64,000 nucleotides of DNA from Anarhynchus alexandrinus. Its lineage: Eukaryota > Chordata > Aves > Charadriiformes > Charadriidae. Positions 35,339 through 48,185 of this stretch are shown piece by piece (position 1 is the first letter of the stretch; each line of letters starts with the position of its first letter). The notes beneath the pieces are model-generated. The model had not been told where the DNA came from and did not search any database. It worked only from the letters and a program-made list of their open reading frames with translations. The DNA is taken from the NCBI GenBank assembly GCA_008711295.1, contig VUYV01000020.1:3521296-3585295 (forward strand). The letters are read 5' to 3'. Position numbers and translations under genes: made by a program.

Positions 35339-36945
35339 AAATCTAGATTGTCTCTCATTTAAGATACGGGTCCTGGAAGTGAGGACAGCAATTTTCTCTT
35401 CCAGGCTGTGTCACTAACTTCCTTAACTCCTCAAATAGCACCTGACTTTTGGAAATAGCATGGACTGAGTTTCTTAATGTTTGCAAAGCAAATTGAGCCA
35501 TCAAACAGAAATCAGTTTCTAAGTACTAAGTATTATATTTGACCTGAGTCAAAGTTAGAGCTGAGGTAAGAGCAGAGTAGAAAGAGAATAAGCAATGCCA
35601 AGAATACAATTTTTCAGAGAAAATGCAGGGTTTATTTTTAGGATAAGTAAGTGGAGGAAATCGGAATAAACTGCAGGATTAAGTAGTTGCTATGAAGAAT
35701 TATCTTTGAACACTTTTCATCTCTTCTCCTTTTAGTATAGTTAAAAAAATAAATTACAATGCTTTCTAGCCATCTGCTGTAATAATCCTTTACCTTCTGA
35801 AGTACCTGTTTGTAAAAGGCAGAACACATCACAGGACTGAAGCTTGCGCAGAAGCCCCCAGTGAAACTGCAAAAGCTGTTGTTTCAGATGCAGCCTCTAT
35901 TGATCGTGGCCTGAGACTTACCCAGAAACTGTCCTTTGGCACTTTGTTCCCTTTTATTTAAGTATCAGTGCTGCACATACTGATTGCTGAAAATTACCAT
36001 ACTCAGTCTGAATGCAGCCTGAGCTAGACTGACCCTCACTTACTCTGTGGCACAATTGGGTGAAGGGAGGTTGTGGTGGTTCTGTTACTTTTTCCATTTC
36101 CCTTACTCCTGAGCTGCTCCAGAAAGGGAAATAGTCATTTGAGGAAACTAATTTCTGGTTTAGGGATCAGCTAAAGTAGTCTGTGGATGACTGGATCCCA
36201 GAATTTGCATTTCTGACCCCTTCCCAATTTTGCTAATTGCCCCATCTCAGACCGCCACTCATGTTGTCTGCCGGAATATGCCGACATGGGCAATCTTTAT
36301 CAGATCTTTTCTGCTGTACCGGATGCCTTTGTTTTGTGTTTGTATTGTAGATTCCAAGAATCTTGTCAGGTATGAATATGAAACTCAGTCTGTTTCTATA
36401 CCTCAAGTGAAGGTGTGATTGCAGAGTGGGTAGGAGTTTCCAGTTCATTCTACCCTTGACTCTCAAAATCTGTGCAACAGCCATACCTCCTGGGACAGCC
36501 ATCTTTGAAGCATTTAACCGTCAGTTAAACGTTTCACTTACAATGGCATCATTTAGCAACTAAGTGTTTTTTTTCTTTGACAATACAGTTTGAGTACCTT
36601 TATAGGGCTGACTGCTTCTTAATGAACAAAATAAATGTTCTAGAGCTTTAAAAGTCATGGGGCCAACAATTTACTTTTTTTGAAGTGTGGAAGTGTGGGT
36701 GTATTACTGAAAGCAATTCATTCTTTGGATTTGGCACAAAGTGAGCTGATTTGATTTGTTTCTATTGCCACATGCTACAGGCAAAGAATAAAATTGAAAA
36801 AAAAAAAGGAACATATTGTGCCTGGGATGGGAGAATGTATTTAAATAAGAGGCAGTACCCTAATTTGATCAGGGCTGGCATAATTCCAAGCGGGTGTTAT
36901 CTCAAAAATTGGAAGTTATCATGGTTTGCTGCTTGTTATTCTCTT

Positions 36946-36965
36946 CAAAACAAAACAAAACAAAA
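36946..36965. repeat. Simple repeat (CAAAA)4
   Basis: Four perfect CAAAA units followed by GAAAAAAT. Same motif and copy number as at 5296-5315. Confidence 0.9.
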
Positions 36966-38069
36966 GAAAAAATAATTTCACCATCTAAATGCAAATTTCT
37001 TTTTTTGTTTGTTTGTAGGTTTGGGTTTTTTGTTTGCACTCAAGGGCTGCCAAAGTACAGTTGCCTAGGAAATGTCAGTCCAATTAAAATTTTAATCTAA
37101 AACTGTCAAGATCTGCTGGGGGAGAGAAATGTTTCTAGAAGACCCATACAACAACAAATGGTGACTCTTGTACGATGTTGTAAGACTTAATGAAACCGGA
37201 CTCTGGTGGATAGTATGGTACTTTCTCCATGCCTAGCTGAAACCTGTGATTTCTTTGCAGCTCTAAAGCCTCATGATCTGGAATTGTGAAAGAGACAAAG
37301 GGGTTTGAAAAATGAAAATAACTCTACTTGCTTGGCTGAATTTTTAGAACACTCTTAGACCCGTGTCTAAGACAAGACCACTTGTCAGAGATTTAAAACT
37401 AGTGGAACAAATACGGTGACAGGAAGGATTATTATTCTGAGAACCACTGTGAGCAGCAACCTGAAATCTTTGAGGCATGAAGAGGGCTGAAAGCTGCTTT
37501 TTCTTTGGGGCTTTGTTGTTTTGACTGACACTGTTGAAAGGTCTAGCTTAGCCCATTTAATCATCTATTATTGCTAAAACTATTATTATGACAGTAATTT
37601 CTCAAGTGTGGACAAGGCACGCAGGAACAGATGGTACACATCTCAAAATGCTTACAAGCTAAGTGTGAATATGCTGTTGTGAATCATCTCAATAATAACG
37701 CACAATCTTTTTAGAGCTGTCACTAGCACCTGTTGTTGCGTGTACTGCTGATTTCTGCCTGGGGTACTTGATTTACTGCCACAATAGCAGTAAGATTAAC
37801 ATTAGAGCAAAACCAAAAACTTTTCCAGATCCTTAGAAGCTGGAGTCGAGTCTTCTCCTGTTACTAGTCCAGAACACAAGCAAAATTTTGTCAGCAGAAT
37901 TCGATGAGTTGGGCTACTGAAGAGGACTTCACAACTCTCAGAGCAAATCCAACGGTTTCTCAGATCTACACCCAAGATTTACCAATATGAACTGTAAATT
38001 AGTTTATGCCAGACTTTCAGAACCTGTTTGTGACTGGGTCTTTTGGAAGGTGATGCGTTGCTCCCTGAA

Positions 38070-38141
38070 GTCCCCTTCTGCTTCCAGTTCCTCTTCCCCT
38101 TTCTCTACCTCTTCCTTGCTCTTTTTCCTTTTTTTTTTTTT
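38070..38141. repeat. Pyrimidine-rich tract
   Basis: A nearly pure C/T run about 70 bases long ending in a T tract, with few purines. No downstream exon could be supported. Confidence 0.75.
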
Positions 38142-40399
38142 AAATCCAAAGCAGCATAATAACATTGAACACTTTGAACACTTTTTGAATACAGCCTATT
38201 TTGCATCCTTCTCACCTCTGAATAATTTATTTGACCATCTGATAGAAAAGACAGATACTTTCAGTACCATTCTACGTCCTTTAAAGACACACAAGCAGTA
38301 AAAAGATATTAAATCTAGACTCTTCACTGAGTTTGATGACATCCTATCTCATCAGTTTCAACCTTTCCAGATGTTTTCCCTAGTACTTGCAAGTCTGTGT
38401 GTTTTCCAATTTAGATTCCAGTTATAGTTTGTAATTGTCTCTTTTCAGCGAATAAAACATCCCACAGGGACTTTCTAAGGTTTCTTATGCTGAAAATAAA
38501 TAATTTCAAACTAATTTTGAAAATCCATTTTAATTGTATTTACCAAAATATGCACAAAGTATACAAAGGCTCTGCTCAAGTGCACAAGCTGTGCTCTGAA
38601 ATTGTTCTTAGACTCAGAGAGAGCTTTAAAAGACAGCACTGTGGACAATGTAGATGTGCAAATAAAAATATTATGTAAGTGCCTAAATAAAGCAGATTCA
38701 GTGTCTAGAAGGTCGCCTCATTTGTCAGCTGAAGGAATGCAATCAATGAGCTTCAACAACAGAGTTAAGACTCAATATTATAACTCCAGGACTGACTGAA
38801 GGATGTGAAGGGATAAAGGTTCCTTCAAAGCTACTTTTTCATCTATTTGCATCTAGACTGGAAGAGACCAGAATGGACAGTTGACAGCATAGAAGACTTC
38901 TATGAACTATGGTGACTTCTCCACTGCAGCATATGGCTTATTTAGCCATTTTTGTTTGGTTAGTTGGACTCACTGAATTTATGGTAAAGGCACACCCACA
39001 TATTATTTTACTCAATGCAGGTTTTAATCATATATTTTTAATAGCAGATAAGAACATAAATAAAATTGGCAACCTGACATCCCATGGCAATTGAATGTGA
39101 AAAAAAATGACAGCCTCTTTCATTCAAGCCCTTGATCTATTTCCTATTTCCATATCGCTTTTGCTGATTTCAGGAAAGATTTAATACATTTATCATTGAA
39201 AAAATATAGGGCTTCTAGAGGAAAGAAACAGACGAATGACCTATTATACAAACTCACTGAAAAACACTCCATCTGCATCTACTTTATATTGAAATACAAA
39301 CAGAACTCAAGACAAGGCTATTCCAAGAGATCAAATCTTTGCACCAGAAAAGTGCAGTTTGCATATTGAGTTAACTCACATCTGTCACTGTGCCAGCTCA
39401 TTTTCTTGCTATCCAGCCTAATCTTTGGACACCACAGTGGCCATTCACTGTTTTCACACTACTAAGATCTGAAGAACTGCTTCTCAAAGCTCCCTGAAAT
39501 ACATGGATCTGAGGTCCCTGATAATTTGGATGAGTTAATGTTATCTAAGACTCATAACTTTGTAAGTTTGATGTTTCTGCAGGAAACTTGTTCTGTAAAG
39601 AAATGAAGGACAGGTATAAGGGCTAGCTTTAATTTCATTGATTGAATTCACAGTGAGTGAATTAAGATCAAGATAAATCAGAAGTAGCTCTCCCCCTCTA
39701 ATTAACATCCAAGACAATTGTGGCATTAAGGGTGAACACAAATCTTAATTCCTGCCTATTTTGTCAAAAGTATCTAGGAATCAATCAAATAGCAAAGTAG
39801 CTGAAGACTGAGGAAAACTTCAGTCCTGAATCCAGCCTCCTGCTTAGACTAGGAGATCACAGGGATATAACTTTGTGAAGGCATCAAGTTCACTTGTTTG
39901 GGATAAATTTCTTTTCCCAAATTTTCTTTGGCTATTTGAGCAGATGTTGGTTGTCAAACCTCTGTTCTTTCATTCACTGTATTCTGCAGTACTATGTATG
40001 CATAATCATTATCCATAGTAATGCCACCATCAAAACAGTGGTCTTCTGAACTTTGGAAAGCTAGACCCTAGGGCTGTTGATCAGATCACAACTTTTCTAT
40101 GAAGCAGCTCTACCAGATATTTTTTGAACTAGAAAGACCGCCATCACTCAGCCTTAAACCCTCTCTTTTTTACTAGATTCAAATATTATCTTTTCTGAGC
40201 TCCGGGTAAATTTGTTTAACTAGCATTAGGATCCCATCCCTGCTTTTCCATACCTTGGAACGTGCGACAGCTCAGTCATGGCATGCTCTTGGTGTGGTCT
40301 TTTCATTGGTGCTGCCCCCTGATGCCTGTGTGTGGTAGCTGTGCTACGATGTGCTGTGATCTGACAACATGTTAACAAACTAATACAATTTACTCCTCA

Positions 40400-40960
40400 G
40401 TAGTTTCCAGAATTACAGCAGCAGCTGCACAGCTGGATGACTGAATATACTTCATCACCTATTGTAGCAGCTAGACATGCATTACAGACATGTAGTGTTT
40501 GGGCTGTAACTTGGCTTATAGAATACCACCCACATTCAAATGAGGTTTTTATGCAACTTCTGACTTTAATGATGGTTATATATATTTTTTTTATTGCACC
40601 TAATAGATGGAGTGAAATATCCCCAATCTGCTATTGATTTCCAAGGCGAAGCAGCCAGCCAAATCAGATGAGAGCAATTTGCCAGCTGCTGTTGAGCAAT
40701 AAATATTAGTCCCAAAATGTCATGTTTCTTTGCATGCTTCTCTGGAAGAAGCTGCCAATATTTTCATCAGGAGGCTGGTTCTAAATCCTCTTCAGTGGTA
40801 AGGGTTTCCCTAGGGTATTCGGCACCTGTGAACAACAATTAAGCAGCCAGTCCAGAGAGCATGCCCAGAGGTTTCCAGCCATTTCTTTCTAGCTTGTAGG
40901 TGAGAAACTTGCTTGGCTTGTTAGCCAGTGTTCAAACAGCTGAGGGAAAATACTCTGGGT
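40400..40960. promoter_or_regulatory. Candidate conserved non-coding block
   Basis: The block is non-repetitive and rich in motif-like words. It has 'tttttttattgcacc' (HOX/CDX-like) near 40590, a tandem E-box context CAGCTGCTG at 40683-40691, 'gcaataaatattag' near 40697 and 'aacaattaagc' near 40834. No frame longer than 66 codons is present. The call rests on texture only and is the weakest kind of regulatory evidence. Confidence 0.25.
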
Positions 40961-42424
40961 AGAAATGAAGCAAAGGAGGAAAACTCAGTGCCATATGAGA
41001 ATCGAGTCTTATTTATTTTTCCTGACACAAACCAGTGATTTAAACAGAACTCTAGGCACACAACTTGAATTATGATGCTAGAGGTGTGACAGCAGCTTTA
41101 TAATTGTTTATCAATCATTTTAAAAATGCTGCTCAGTGTCTGATGAAGGTCTTTGGAAAGTTTGTTTTTAATTTATTGCAGTTCTCCATTTGATTTGAGA
41201 GAATGCTATAATACACGGACACATTTTCTCTTACCTACCACCTTTTTTCTATCTGAATTCTGCCTTACAAGGTTAAGTAACCTGAGCAAACTGCCTGCAT
41301 AAACATTCTCTCTTGTATACAGGCTCTATCACCGCCTGTCTTTCTGTTCCTCACTTATGAATTTATACCCACAAAAATGATTAGTTGCAACCCAGCTCTC
41401 CACCACGTGACAGCACATTATCTTTGGAGGACTCTGAAGAAGCAAGGGGATGTGGCCACATGAAAAAACACATGACTGAGGGAACATCAATGAATTTTAG
41501 CCCTCCTTTTAACCCTGTCCTAGTGCTATAGAAAGCATAGGAAAGTAAACATTATTTTAAAACTTCTCTTTTCTCAAGTCTCTCCCCGCCCACAGTTGTC
41601 TCTCATCACAACCCTACAGTCAATCATTTTCCTTCGTATTATTGAATTGTTCAACATACTGAGTGGCAAGGTTGGTTCACTCGTCTTAGGTACTTCAGTA
41701 TAATATGCATATCCTGTACAATGCTTGCTGAAAAGGTGAGAGAGGAAAAAAGAAGGATAGAGGAACCTAACATCAAGTGAGCTGATAAGTCAGGAGGTTG
41801 CTCCTTCCACGCTCTATAAGATTGATCTGTAGACTGACTAAAAGCAACAGTTTTGCCAGTTTCTACTTGTACCCAAGAGGAAACCTGACTTACACTCCAT
41901 CCCAGCCTTTTCACTTTCTTAGAAAACTCTTGGAGCTTGAACGTGAAAGCAGGCACCTCTCAAAAGATCTCTTAAAAAGACAGCTTGCCCAAATTAGCCT
42001 GACTAGGAAGAAAGGAACAACACAATAAGCAGACCATCTGTTTCAGACATTGTGTTCCTTGTCAACTACTGGCATTGCAGATTGCTAATTGTGTAGTGGA
42101 GGAAACAGGGATAATGTTTGTTGCCCCAGAAAAAAAAAAACAAACAGGTTTATCAAGGTATTTAGGCGACAGTAAGATTTTCAGAAATATATCTTTATTT
42201 TCTACTGGAACTAGAAGTGATGCATGGGGCTGCAAATATTGCAAGTGTGGACACCAAAATGTATTTTTGAAATATGACCATTTGCTCTGTAGGAGTGTCA
42301 GGAAGCTATTTTCCAATGTGAAATGCGTCACCAATTGAATCAGTATCTTGTGTAAAAGCAATTATGTTAAAGTTCACCTACTTCCCATACTCCACTCAGA
42401 CCCATTATAAGGACATCTGAGAAA
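40961..42424. other. Unique non-coding sequence
   Basis: Opposing frames at 41651-41956 and 41798-42028, and at 42062-42361 and 42075-42338, mirror each other on both strands and show no domain. No RNA gene seen. Confidence 0.5.
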
Positions 42425-42777
42425 CAGAATCATAGAATCATAGAATGGTTTGGGTTGGAATGGACATTTAAAGGTCATCTAGTTCAACACCCCTGCAATG
42501 AGAAGGGATATATTAAACTAGATCAGGTTGCTCAGACCCCCGCCCAATCAGACCTTGAATGTTTCCAGGGGTGGGGCAACTACCACTTGTCTGGGCAACC
42601 TGTTTCAGTGTTTCACCACCCTCATCATAAAAAAATTATTCCTTGTATCTAGTCTAATCTACCCTCTTTTAATTTAAAACCATTACACCTTGTCCTGTCG
42701 AACAGGATCTAATAAAAATTGTATCCCCATCTTTCTTGTAAGCCCCCTTTAAGTATTGAAAGGCCACAAATAGAGTG
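42425..42777 (-). mobile_element. CR1 LINE, 5'-truncated, octamer-bearing (ATTCTATG type)
   Basis: The 3' end lies at 42426-42446 with CATAGAAT octamers on the + strand. Then come 'ggtttgggttggaatggaca' and the ORF2 tail, with multiple stops. Compared with the copy at 21.4 kb it is more diverged ('ccttgtatctagtctaatct' segment). It breaks off near 42777 inside the region that encodes the EKRRLRGDL motif in other copies. Confidence 0.92.
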
Positions 42778-44145
42778 ACGTTGACTAAGGTATGGTTGAT
42801 AGCATGAGGGAAATAGAAGGGTAACCTCTAATTTTGCAATCGGTTGGGCAGGGAGACAGGGTAGAGCATTCCTTTTTCTATTTTCTACCGCTATTGGGTT
42901 TCCTATGACCTCAGAGCTGGTCTCGTGGGTGCCAGGATTGAGCTCTGTGTGAAGATCAGCAGATGCCATATGTTTACAAGTTGCATAAACTTGCACATTT
43001 ACCCAGCTACATATGGATTCAGTTTCTCCTTGTCTCCTTCAAAAAGCTCATGTAGTGCTACTATAAGGAAGCCATTTGGATAACAGTCTAGGTCTTATGT
43101 GATTGTGGTCAGAATGCAGCAAGTTTGAGGAACTGGAGACATGTTTCTGCTGTCCAGTTCAAGGTCTGACCACCTGGGTCTGTTGGCTGTCTGTGTGAAA
43201 ATCCATTATGGCAGAGCCTAGCTCTCTGTTATCCAAATGCCTCACTGTCTGGCTAAAATCAGCAAGTGTCTATGAAGCAACCGGCTAACCTAAATCCATC
43301 CAAAGGGATGCTAGAGACAGGAAGGCAGGCAGTGTTTTGATGGTGGTGTCACATTTTTATGAATTGACAGTCTCTGCTCCCAAAAGTCAAATTGGTTCAT
43401 TGCCTGAGAGCATTTGTGGACTCCTTTGATTCCTGATACACAAATTTATCCCGATGCCAGAAAAGCATTTTTCCATCTGTGATTGGGAAAGAGACCCTGT
43501 ACCTCACTCTCTGGCCATTTTGCTGATCCAATTAACTCATTCTGTATTGGAAGGCATACATGAATCATAAAACTCCAACTGGTCTGGAACAGGCTAGACC
43601 TCTCTTGGAGCTATATCACTGGGTGGAAGTATATTTGCTGAGCACTTCATGCATCACATTGGCTCACACACAAGTTAATCTCAAGACATTGATCCTCATC
43701 TCGGCACGATAATGAAACTACATAGAAGACCAGCTCTCATTTAGGAATAAGAAAGCTCTTATTGGCTGCATCCTACCAGAACAGTAGTGGTGTCAGGGAC
43801 TGGAGGACCAGGCTCCTTCAGTCTGTCAAGCATTCAAAACAGTACCAAACCTATAATCAGGCTTAAGTAGTCCTGTATTTTCCTTTCACGCTCTTCTGTC
43901 CTGCAAATCCTTTCTCTGTTAGAGGTTCCTTTTGTAGCATGATTTGCTTAATTTCTTTGAGCCTCAGTTTCTTCTCTGGGCCAGATTTATTTTTCGTTTG
44001 GCCTAATTAGTCTTCTTTGAAAATAAGCTTTTCAAAAACAAAAGGAAAATTGTGGCAGTTGTTGACACACTGGAAGGAAGAGAGAGGGAGGGGGATGAGA
44101 TCCTTTAGTCTTTCTTTCACTATCTGCTGATGCAGGTCAAGCTAC
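42778..44145. other. Unique non-coding sequence with a possible MIR relic
   Basis: No gene seen. 'tgagcctcagtttcttctc' at 43959-43977 resembles the MIR core tail, but too little surrounds it for a firm call. Confidence 0.45.
43941..43995 (+). repeat. Possible MIR-like relic
   Basis: 'gcttaatttctttgagcctc' then 'agtttcttctctgggcc' parallels 'acttaacctctctgtgcctcagtttcctcatctg' of MIR. Short, eye-based match. Confidence 0.4.
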
Positions 44146-44202
44146 CACATGACATGGAGTGTCATGGAGTCACATGTCACATGACATGGAGTGTCATGGA
44201 GT
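44146..44202. repeat. Tandem duplication (25-bp unit, period 32) abutting a CR1 5' end
   Basis: A 25-base unit beginning CACATGACATGGAGTG and ending TCATGGAGT occurs at 44146-44170 and again at 44178-44202. Between them, CATGTCA and TGACATG (44173-44188) form an inverted repeat. The second copy ends exactly where CR1 similarity starts. Confidence 0.9.
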
Positions 44203-44955
44203 TACAAGAGCAAGTGCAAGGCCCTGCACCTGGGGAGGAAGAATGCTAAGCACCAGTATAGGTTAGGGGTGGACCTGCTGGAAAGTAGTTCTGAGGAGAA
44301 GGATCTGGGGGTCCTGGTAGATAGTAAATTATCCATGACCCAGCAATGTGCCCTTGTTGCCAAAAAGGCCAATGGAATCCTGGGCTGCATAGGGAAGAGT
44401 ATGGCCAGTAGGTTGAGGTGGGTCATTTCCCCCCTCTACTCTGCACCGGTGAGGCCACAACTGGAATACTGTGTCCAGTTTTGGGCTCCCCAGTTCAAGA
44501 GGGACAGGGAACTGCTGGAGAGAGTCCAGCGTAGGGCAACCAAGATGATTGAGGGATTGGAGCATCTCCCTTATGAGGAAAGGCTGAGAGAGCTGGGACT
44601 CTTTAGCCTGGAGAAGAGAAGGCTGAGGGGAGACCTTATTATGGCGTACAAGTATCTAAAGGGTGGGTTGAAGGAGGATGGAGCCAGACTCTTTTCAGTG
44701 GTTCCCAGTGACAGGACGAGGGAACATGGGAAGTTCCATTCAAACACAGGAAAAAAATTATTTACGGTTAGGGTGACAGAGCACTGGCACAGGCTGCCCA
44801 GGGAGGTTGTGGAGTCCCCTTTTTCAAGACCCGCCTGGATGCAGTCCTGAGTAATGTGCTCTGGGCAATCCTGCTTTGGCAGGGGAGTTGGACTAGATGA
44901 CCTCTAGAGGTCCCTTCCAACTCTGAAAATTCTGTGATTCTGTGATTCCGTGACT
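44203..44955 (+). mobile_element. CR1 LINE, 5'-truncated, ORF2 C-terminus largely open (ATTCTGTG octamers)
   Basis: A 219-codon frame at 44191-44850 covers the C-terminal part of the ORF2 reverse transcriptase protein. Motifs in order are [92 protein letters not shown] and [16 protein letters not shown]. The frame is then lost by a small deletion near 44818: the downstream bases still encode a TRLDAVL-like end in another frame. The 3' end has ATTCTGTG octamers at 44929-44952. The first residues of the frame come from the tandem duplication, not from CR1. Confidence 0.96.
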
Positions 44956-45469
44956 GTGATTCAGAAGAGGTCTCAATGCCCCCTGTAGAACTGAAAAAAA
45001 ACTTGTGAGTTTGATCCAGGAACTGCTGGGTCAAATTCTATGATATATATTATGCAACAAATTAGATAAATAATCATGTTAGTCCTGTCTGGCCTGAATA
45101 GTTCAGTAGCTCTTGAGTTTCAATTTTACATACTCTTTTATAACATTGTTTTATACTCTATAACACTGTTAATTTTCCCACTGAAAAATATATGCATAAA
45201 TGTCTTATCATCTAGATGATCAAATAAACAATAGGGAGGCAGTACCGCTTCCTCCTGCTCCCCAACCACACATTACCAAGAAGGCCTTTAGAGGCCCTCT
45301 AGCAGAAGAGGGAGACCCACATTTGTGTTTGTGATTTACTTCTGATTTTCCTCTGTGTTTTCCTTTGATTGAAACTAAAGTGAGGAGGAATGTATTGCAA
45401 AGAATTTCATGTTAAAAAGTTGTTGCAAGATTAGAAAAGGTCTACCAGTTGCTAAAGCTAATATGTGCA
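44956..45469. other. Unique AT-rich non-coding sequence
   Basis: No gene or repeat seen. Confidence 0.5.
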
Positions 45470-45830
45470 CCCAGTCTGAATTCTGTAGAATAACCTTTTT
45501 CTCATTAAGTGTAGCATTTTAATGAATTAAATTTATAATGGGCACTGCCTTGGACCTTATTGGCAATAAATTGCTTAGAAGAGTCAGACCTTCGAGCTAT
45601 AGGAACCACATATTGTAGTTAATTAAGGCACATTAGTAGCACTTTTATTAATCAGAAATGATAGTATCACCCTTGAAGCCTCTTGCTTAGTAATTCTTTA
45701 TTAGCATTTCAACTATAATGAATCTACCTTCCAAATAAATATAGCCTGAGATAATACCATTAAAATGATGTGTGTTAATATTCAGCGCATTGACTTCTTT
45801 TTTTTTAGCTGATCTGCATCTCCAGAAATC
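45470..45830. promoter_or_regulatory. Candidate conserved non-coding block, very TAAT-rich
   Basis: Contains 'ttttaatgaattaaatttat' near 45517, 'ttggcaataaattgc' near 45560, TTAATTAA at 45619-45626 and further TAAT and ATTAG cores. There is no simple-repeat character. The texture matches ultraconserved-type developmental enhancers, but this can only be tested by alignment. Confidence 0.3.
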
Positions 45831-48090
45831 TATTGTGAGAAAAATGAAAAAGAAAAAAAATCTTGAAATATTTGACCCAAAGTAAAGAATGGACCCAAAA
45901 TAACTCCCTACAATATCTTAGCCGCAGCTCCAGGAAGCTCCTCTGTAGCCAAATGAACGCAATAACATCTCTACATGCTCACAGCGAACCACATCTGTTA
46001 GCATGCTAGCTCTCGGTCATGCAACCTTGGGAAAATAAAAGGTAAGGAACTTCTCTAAAATGGAAACTCTGTTGTGTAAGAAAATGGCTTCTCCAGTAGG
46101 CAAGAGTAAGAATAAGTGAAAATAAATTCTTTGTTTTCAAAATTTTCTTCCAAAGCCTGCATACAGGCTTGGAAAAGCTTCTGAAAACATCACAGAACTT
46201 TTCACTGTAGAAAGATTAAACCTGGGATCCCAAGGCATCCTATTTTACATACTTTAAGCACAGCAGTACTTAAGTATCCGACTGTGGAGAGGGCAGGGGA
46301 AGCATAGCACAATCAGGTGGACAGTCTCTGACTTGGTGAGCTTTTAAGTTAAATTATTGAATGTTCTCGAATGTTAAAATGGAATTTGTCTCACTTTTAT
46401 TGTACTTTTTGCTTTTGAAATTAATGGTTTATTTTTTGTCTAGAAATTTTTTTTACCTGTTATTTTTTCAGTTTAAGCATTGAACAAACATGAACTGCAA
46501 TTCGTAAGAAGGTATCTTCTTAAGCTTCTGTATTCTCAGTAAACATAGAAAATCGTCATCTTAAGGAGTTCCAGGCTCACACACTAACCTTATTCATTTC
46601 CCAATCTATTAAAATCACATTGCTGTTTGCGATGTATAACACCAGTTTTTAGTGGGTATTGCAATGGTCTGTATTTTGAGTGGACTTCGATCTATTTCTA
46701 CCTCTACCTCCAGCTGTTTTGCTGAGATCACTAGTGTTGTGTGACAATTAATGAAGGTTTTTTAAACACCTACAAATGCAGGGGGTCTTATCCTTATGGC
46801 CAATACTACATTAAACATACATGGACAGGATAGCTGCTTCTGCAGGTTGCAAGAGTGGTGAACTTCACAGTTCAAGAACAGGGCTGTCTAGTGAAGCTCC
46901 AAAAAATATTAATTAGGTTTTGTTATACATACCTATCCATTTTAAAATTCTGCCTCTTCTTTTCTTCCTTTTTCAGCATCACCTTCTTTAAGTGTCCTCT
47001 GCTTTTACATAGTTTCTTCAATGTATCTGTCCATGTCCCCTCTACTTAGTTTTGTTTCTTTGTAATTTTTTGGGGCATTTTTTTCTTCATGTAGGATTCA
47101 GTTAGTCCAGTTTCTATTCACCATTTCTGTCACTGCTTGAGTCCTTGCTTTAAAAGACCACACATGATTGGCAAAAATGGATACAGGCTTTGTCTGGCTT
47201 TCCTTCTCCCTTTCTCCAGCTTGCTCCTGTCACTATCACTGGTATAGATATTTGAGCACAGAAAGATAGAGAGGTGGGTAAAGGAAAGTGCTGAGCAGAA
47301 CAAAGCAAGGGTATATTCGCAACCGGTTCATCATCTTTTCTGTATCTGCTTGATAAGAACATACAAAACAAAGTGATTTTTTATTAGCAGACTCTGCTAT
47401 TTTTGAAGCAAATATGACCACAATTCTCTTATCTCATTGTTCTAGACTCTGCAAGGTCTGCAGGTAATAAAGTTCAAAAGTGTCCATAGCCCATTTTGTC
47501 CTTCTGTCAATTCCTGTCTGTCAATATTCTGAGCATCTTCAGCTCACAAAGGTAACATGTTAAAAATTTAGAGCATACACATCTTATAAAATCCAGGCCC
47601 ATATAAAACTCCAGCTATACACACACCTGAATTTTCTTGCAAGGGCAACAGTAACTGATTTGAGGCATGAGGGACATCATTCAAGAGACAAGGAGAAAAT
47701 TAGAAAAATAGTTTTCACTGTTGGATCATTGAGGTGCTATCTCATGTTCCAGGTCACTTTTTAAGGAAAGCTTCAAATACATTCAGATTCTCTGGTATTG
47801 TTCTTTCGGGATCTTACAGCTTATCCCTGTGCTTTCAGCATATGTACCCTCTTCATTAAAGACAAAAGAAGTTGAGGTGCAAAGAAATATTTCACTTTTC
47901 AAAGAGCTGTTCTGTAAGACAGTTTCAGAAATGAAGTCTACCGTATTTTCTTCTCAAGTTCTTTCGATGCACAGGTCTTTGAGTCATAAAAGCTTTCTTC
48001 TTCCTTCTTCCTTAGTTCAAAAGTAACCTATAAGTTTTTTAAGAACAAATATAATCACCTCCTGAGGTCCTGCCATTGTTTCTCTGAAGC
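45831..48090. other. Unique AT-rich non-coding sequence
   Basis: No gene seen. Frames at 46855-47049 and 47150-47421 have no domain. Confidence 0.5.
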
Positions 48091-48185
48091 GCCATTCGGC
48101 AGCGTGCTGTGTAGTTCAATACAAGGTACTGGAGAAGATCAGTAACCTTCAGAGCACCAGGTTCAAATCCCACTGCAGTCAATGG
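48091..48185 (+). repeat. tRNA-like SINE head relic
   Basis: TAGTTCAAT at 48112-48120 followed by GGTA at 48125 mimics the A box and D loop. TACTG/CAGTA (48127-48131 and 48140-48144) forms an anticodon-like stem with an 8-base loop. GGTTCAAATCC at 48160-48170 fits a Pol III B box. The T stem pairs at only two positions and no acceptor stem closes, so it is not a tRNA gene. TTCGGCAGC at 48095 and GGAGAAGATCAG at 48131 also recall U6 snRNA, an alternative reading. Confidence 0.45.

Larger units (their letters stand above)
31741..40399. other. Long unique AT-rich region with simple repeats
   Basis: No gene seen over about 8.7 kb. Frames of up to 104 codons (for example 32443-32739 and 37987-38301) have no recognised motif. 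An A-rich tract lies at 35303-35338, (CAAAA)4 at 36946-36965 and a pyrimidine-rich tract at 38070-38141. Sequence near 35404-35450 faintly recalls a MIR internal segment. Confidence 0.45.

Noticed and set aside
44191..44850. 219-codon frame as a host gene
   Set aside because: The translation is the CR1 ORF2 C-terminus, with a frameshift before the natural end and CR1 octamers downstream.
48112..48175. Functional tRNA gene
   Set aside because: B box present, but the T stem pairs poorly and no acceptor stem forms.
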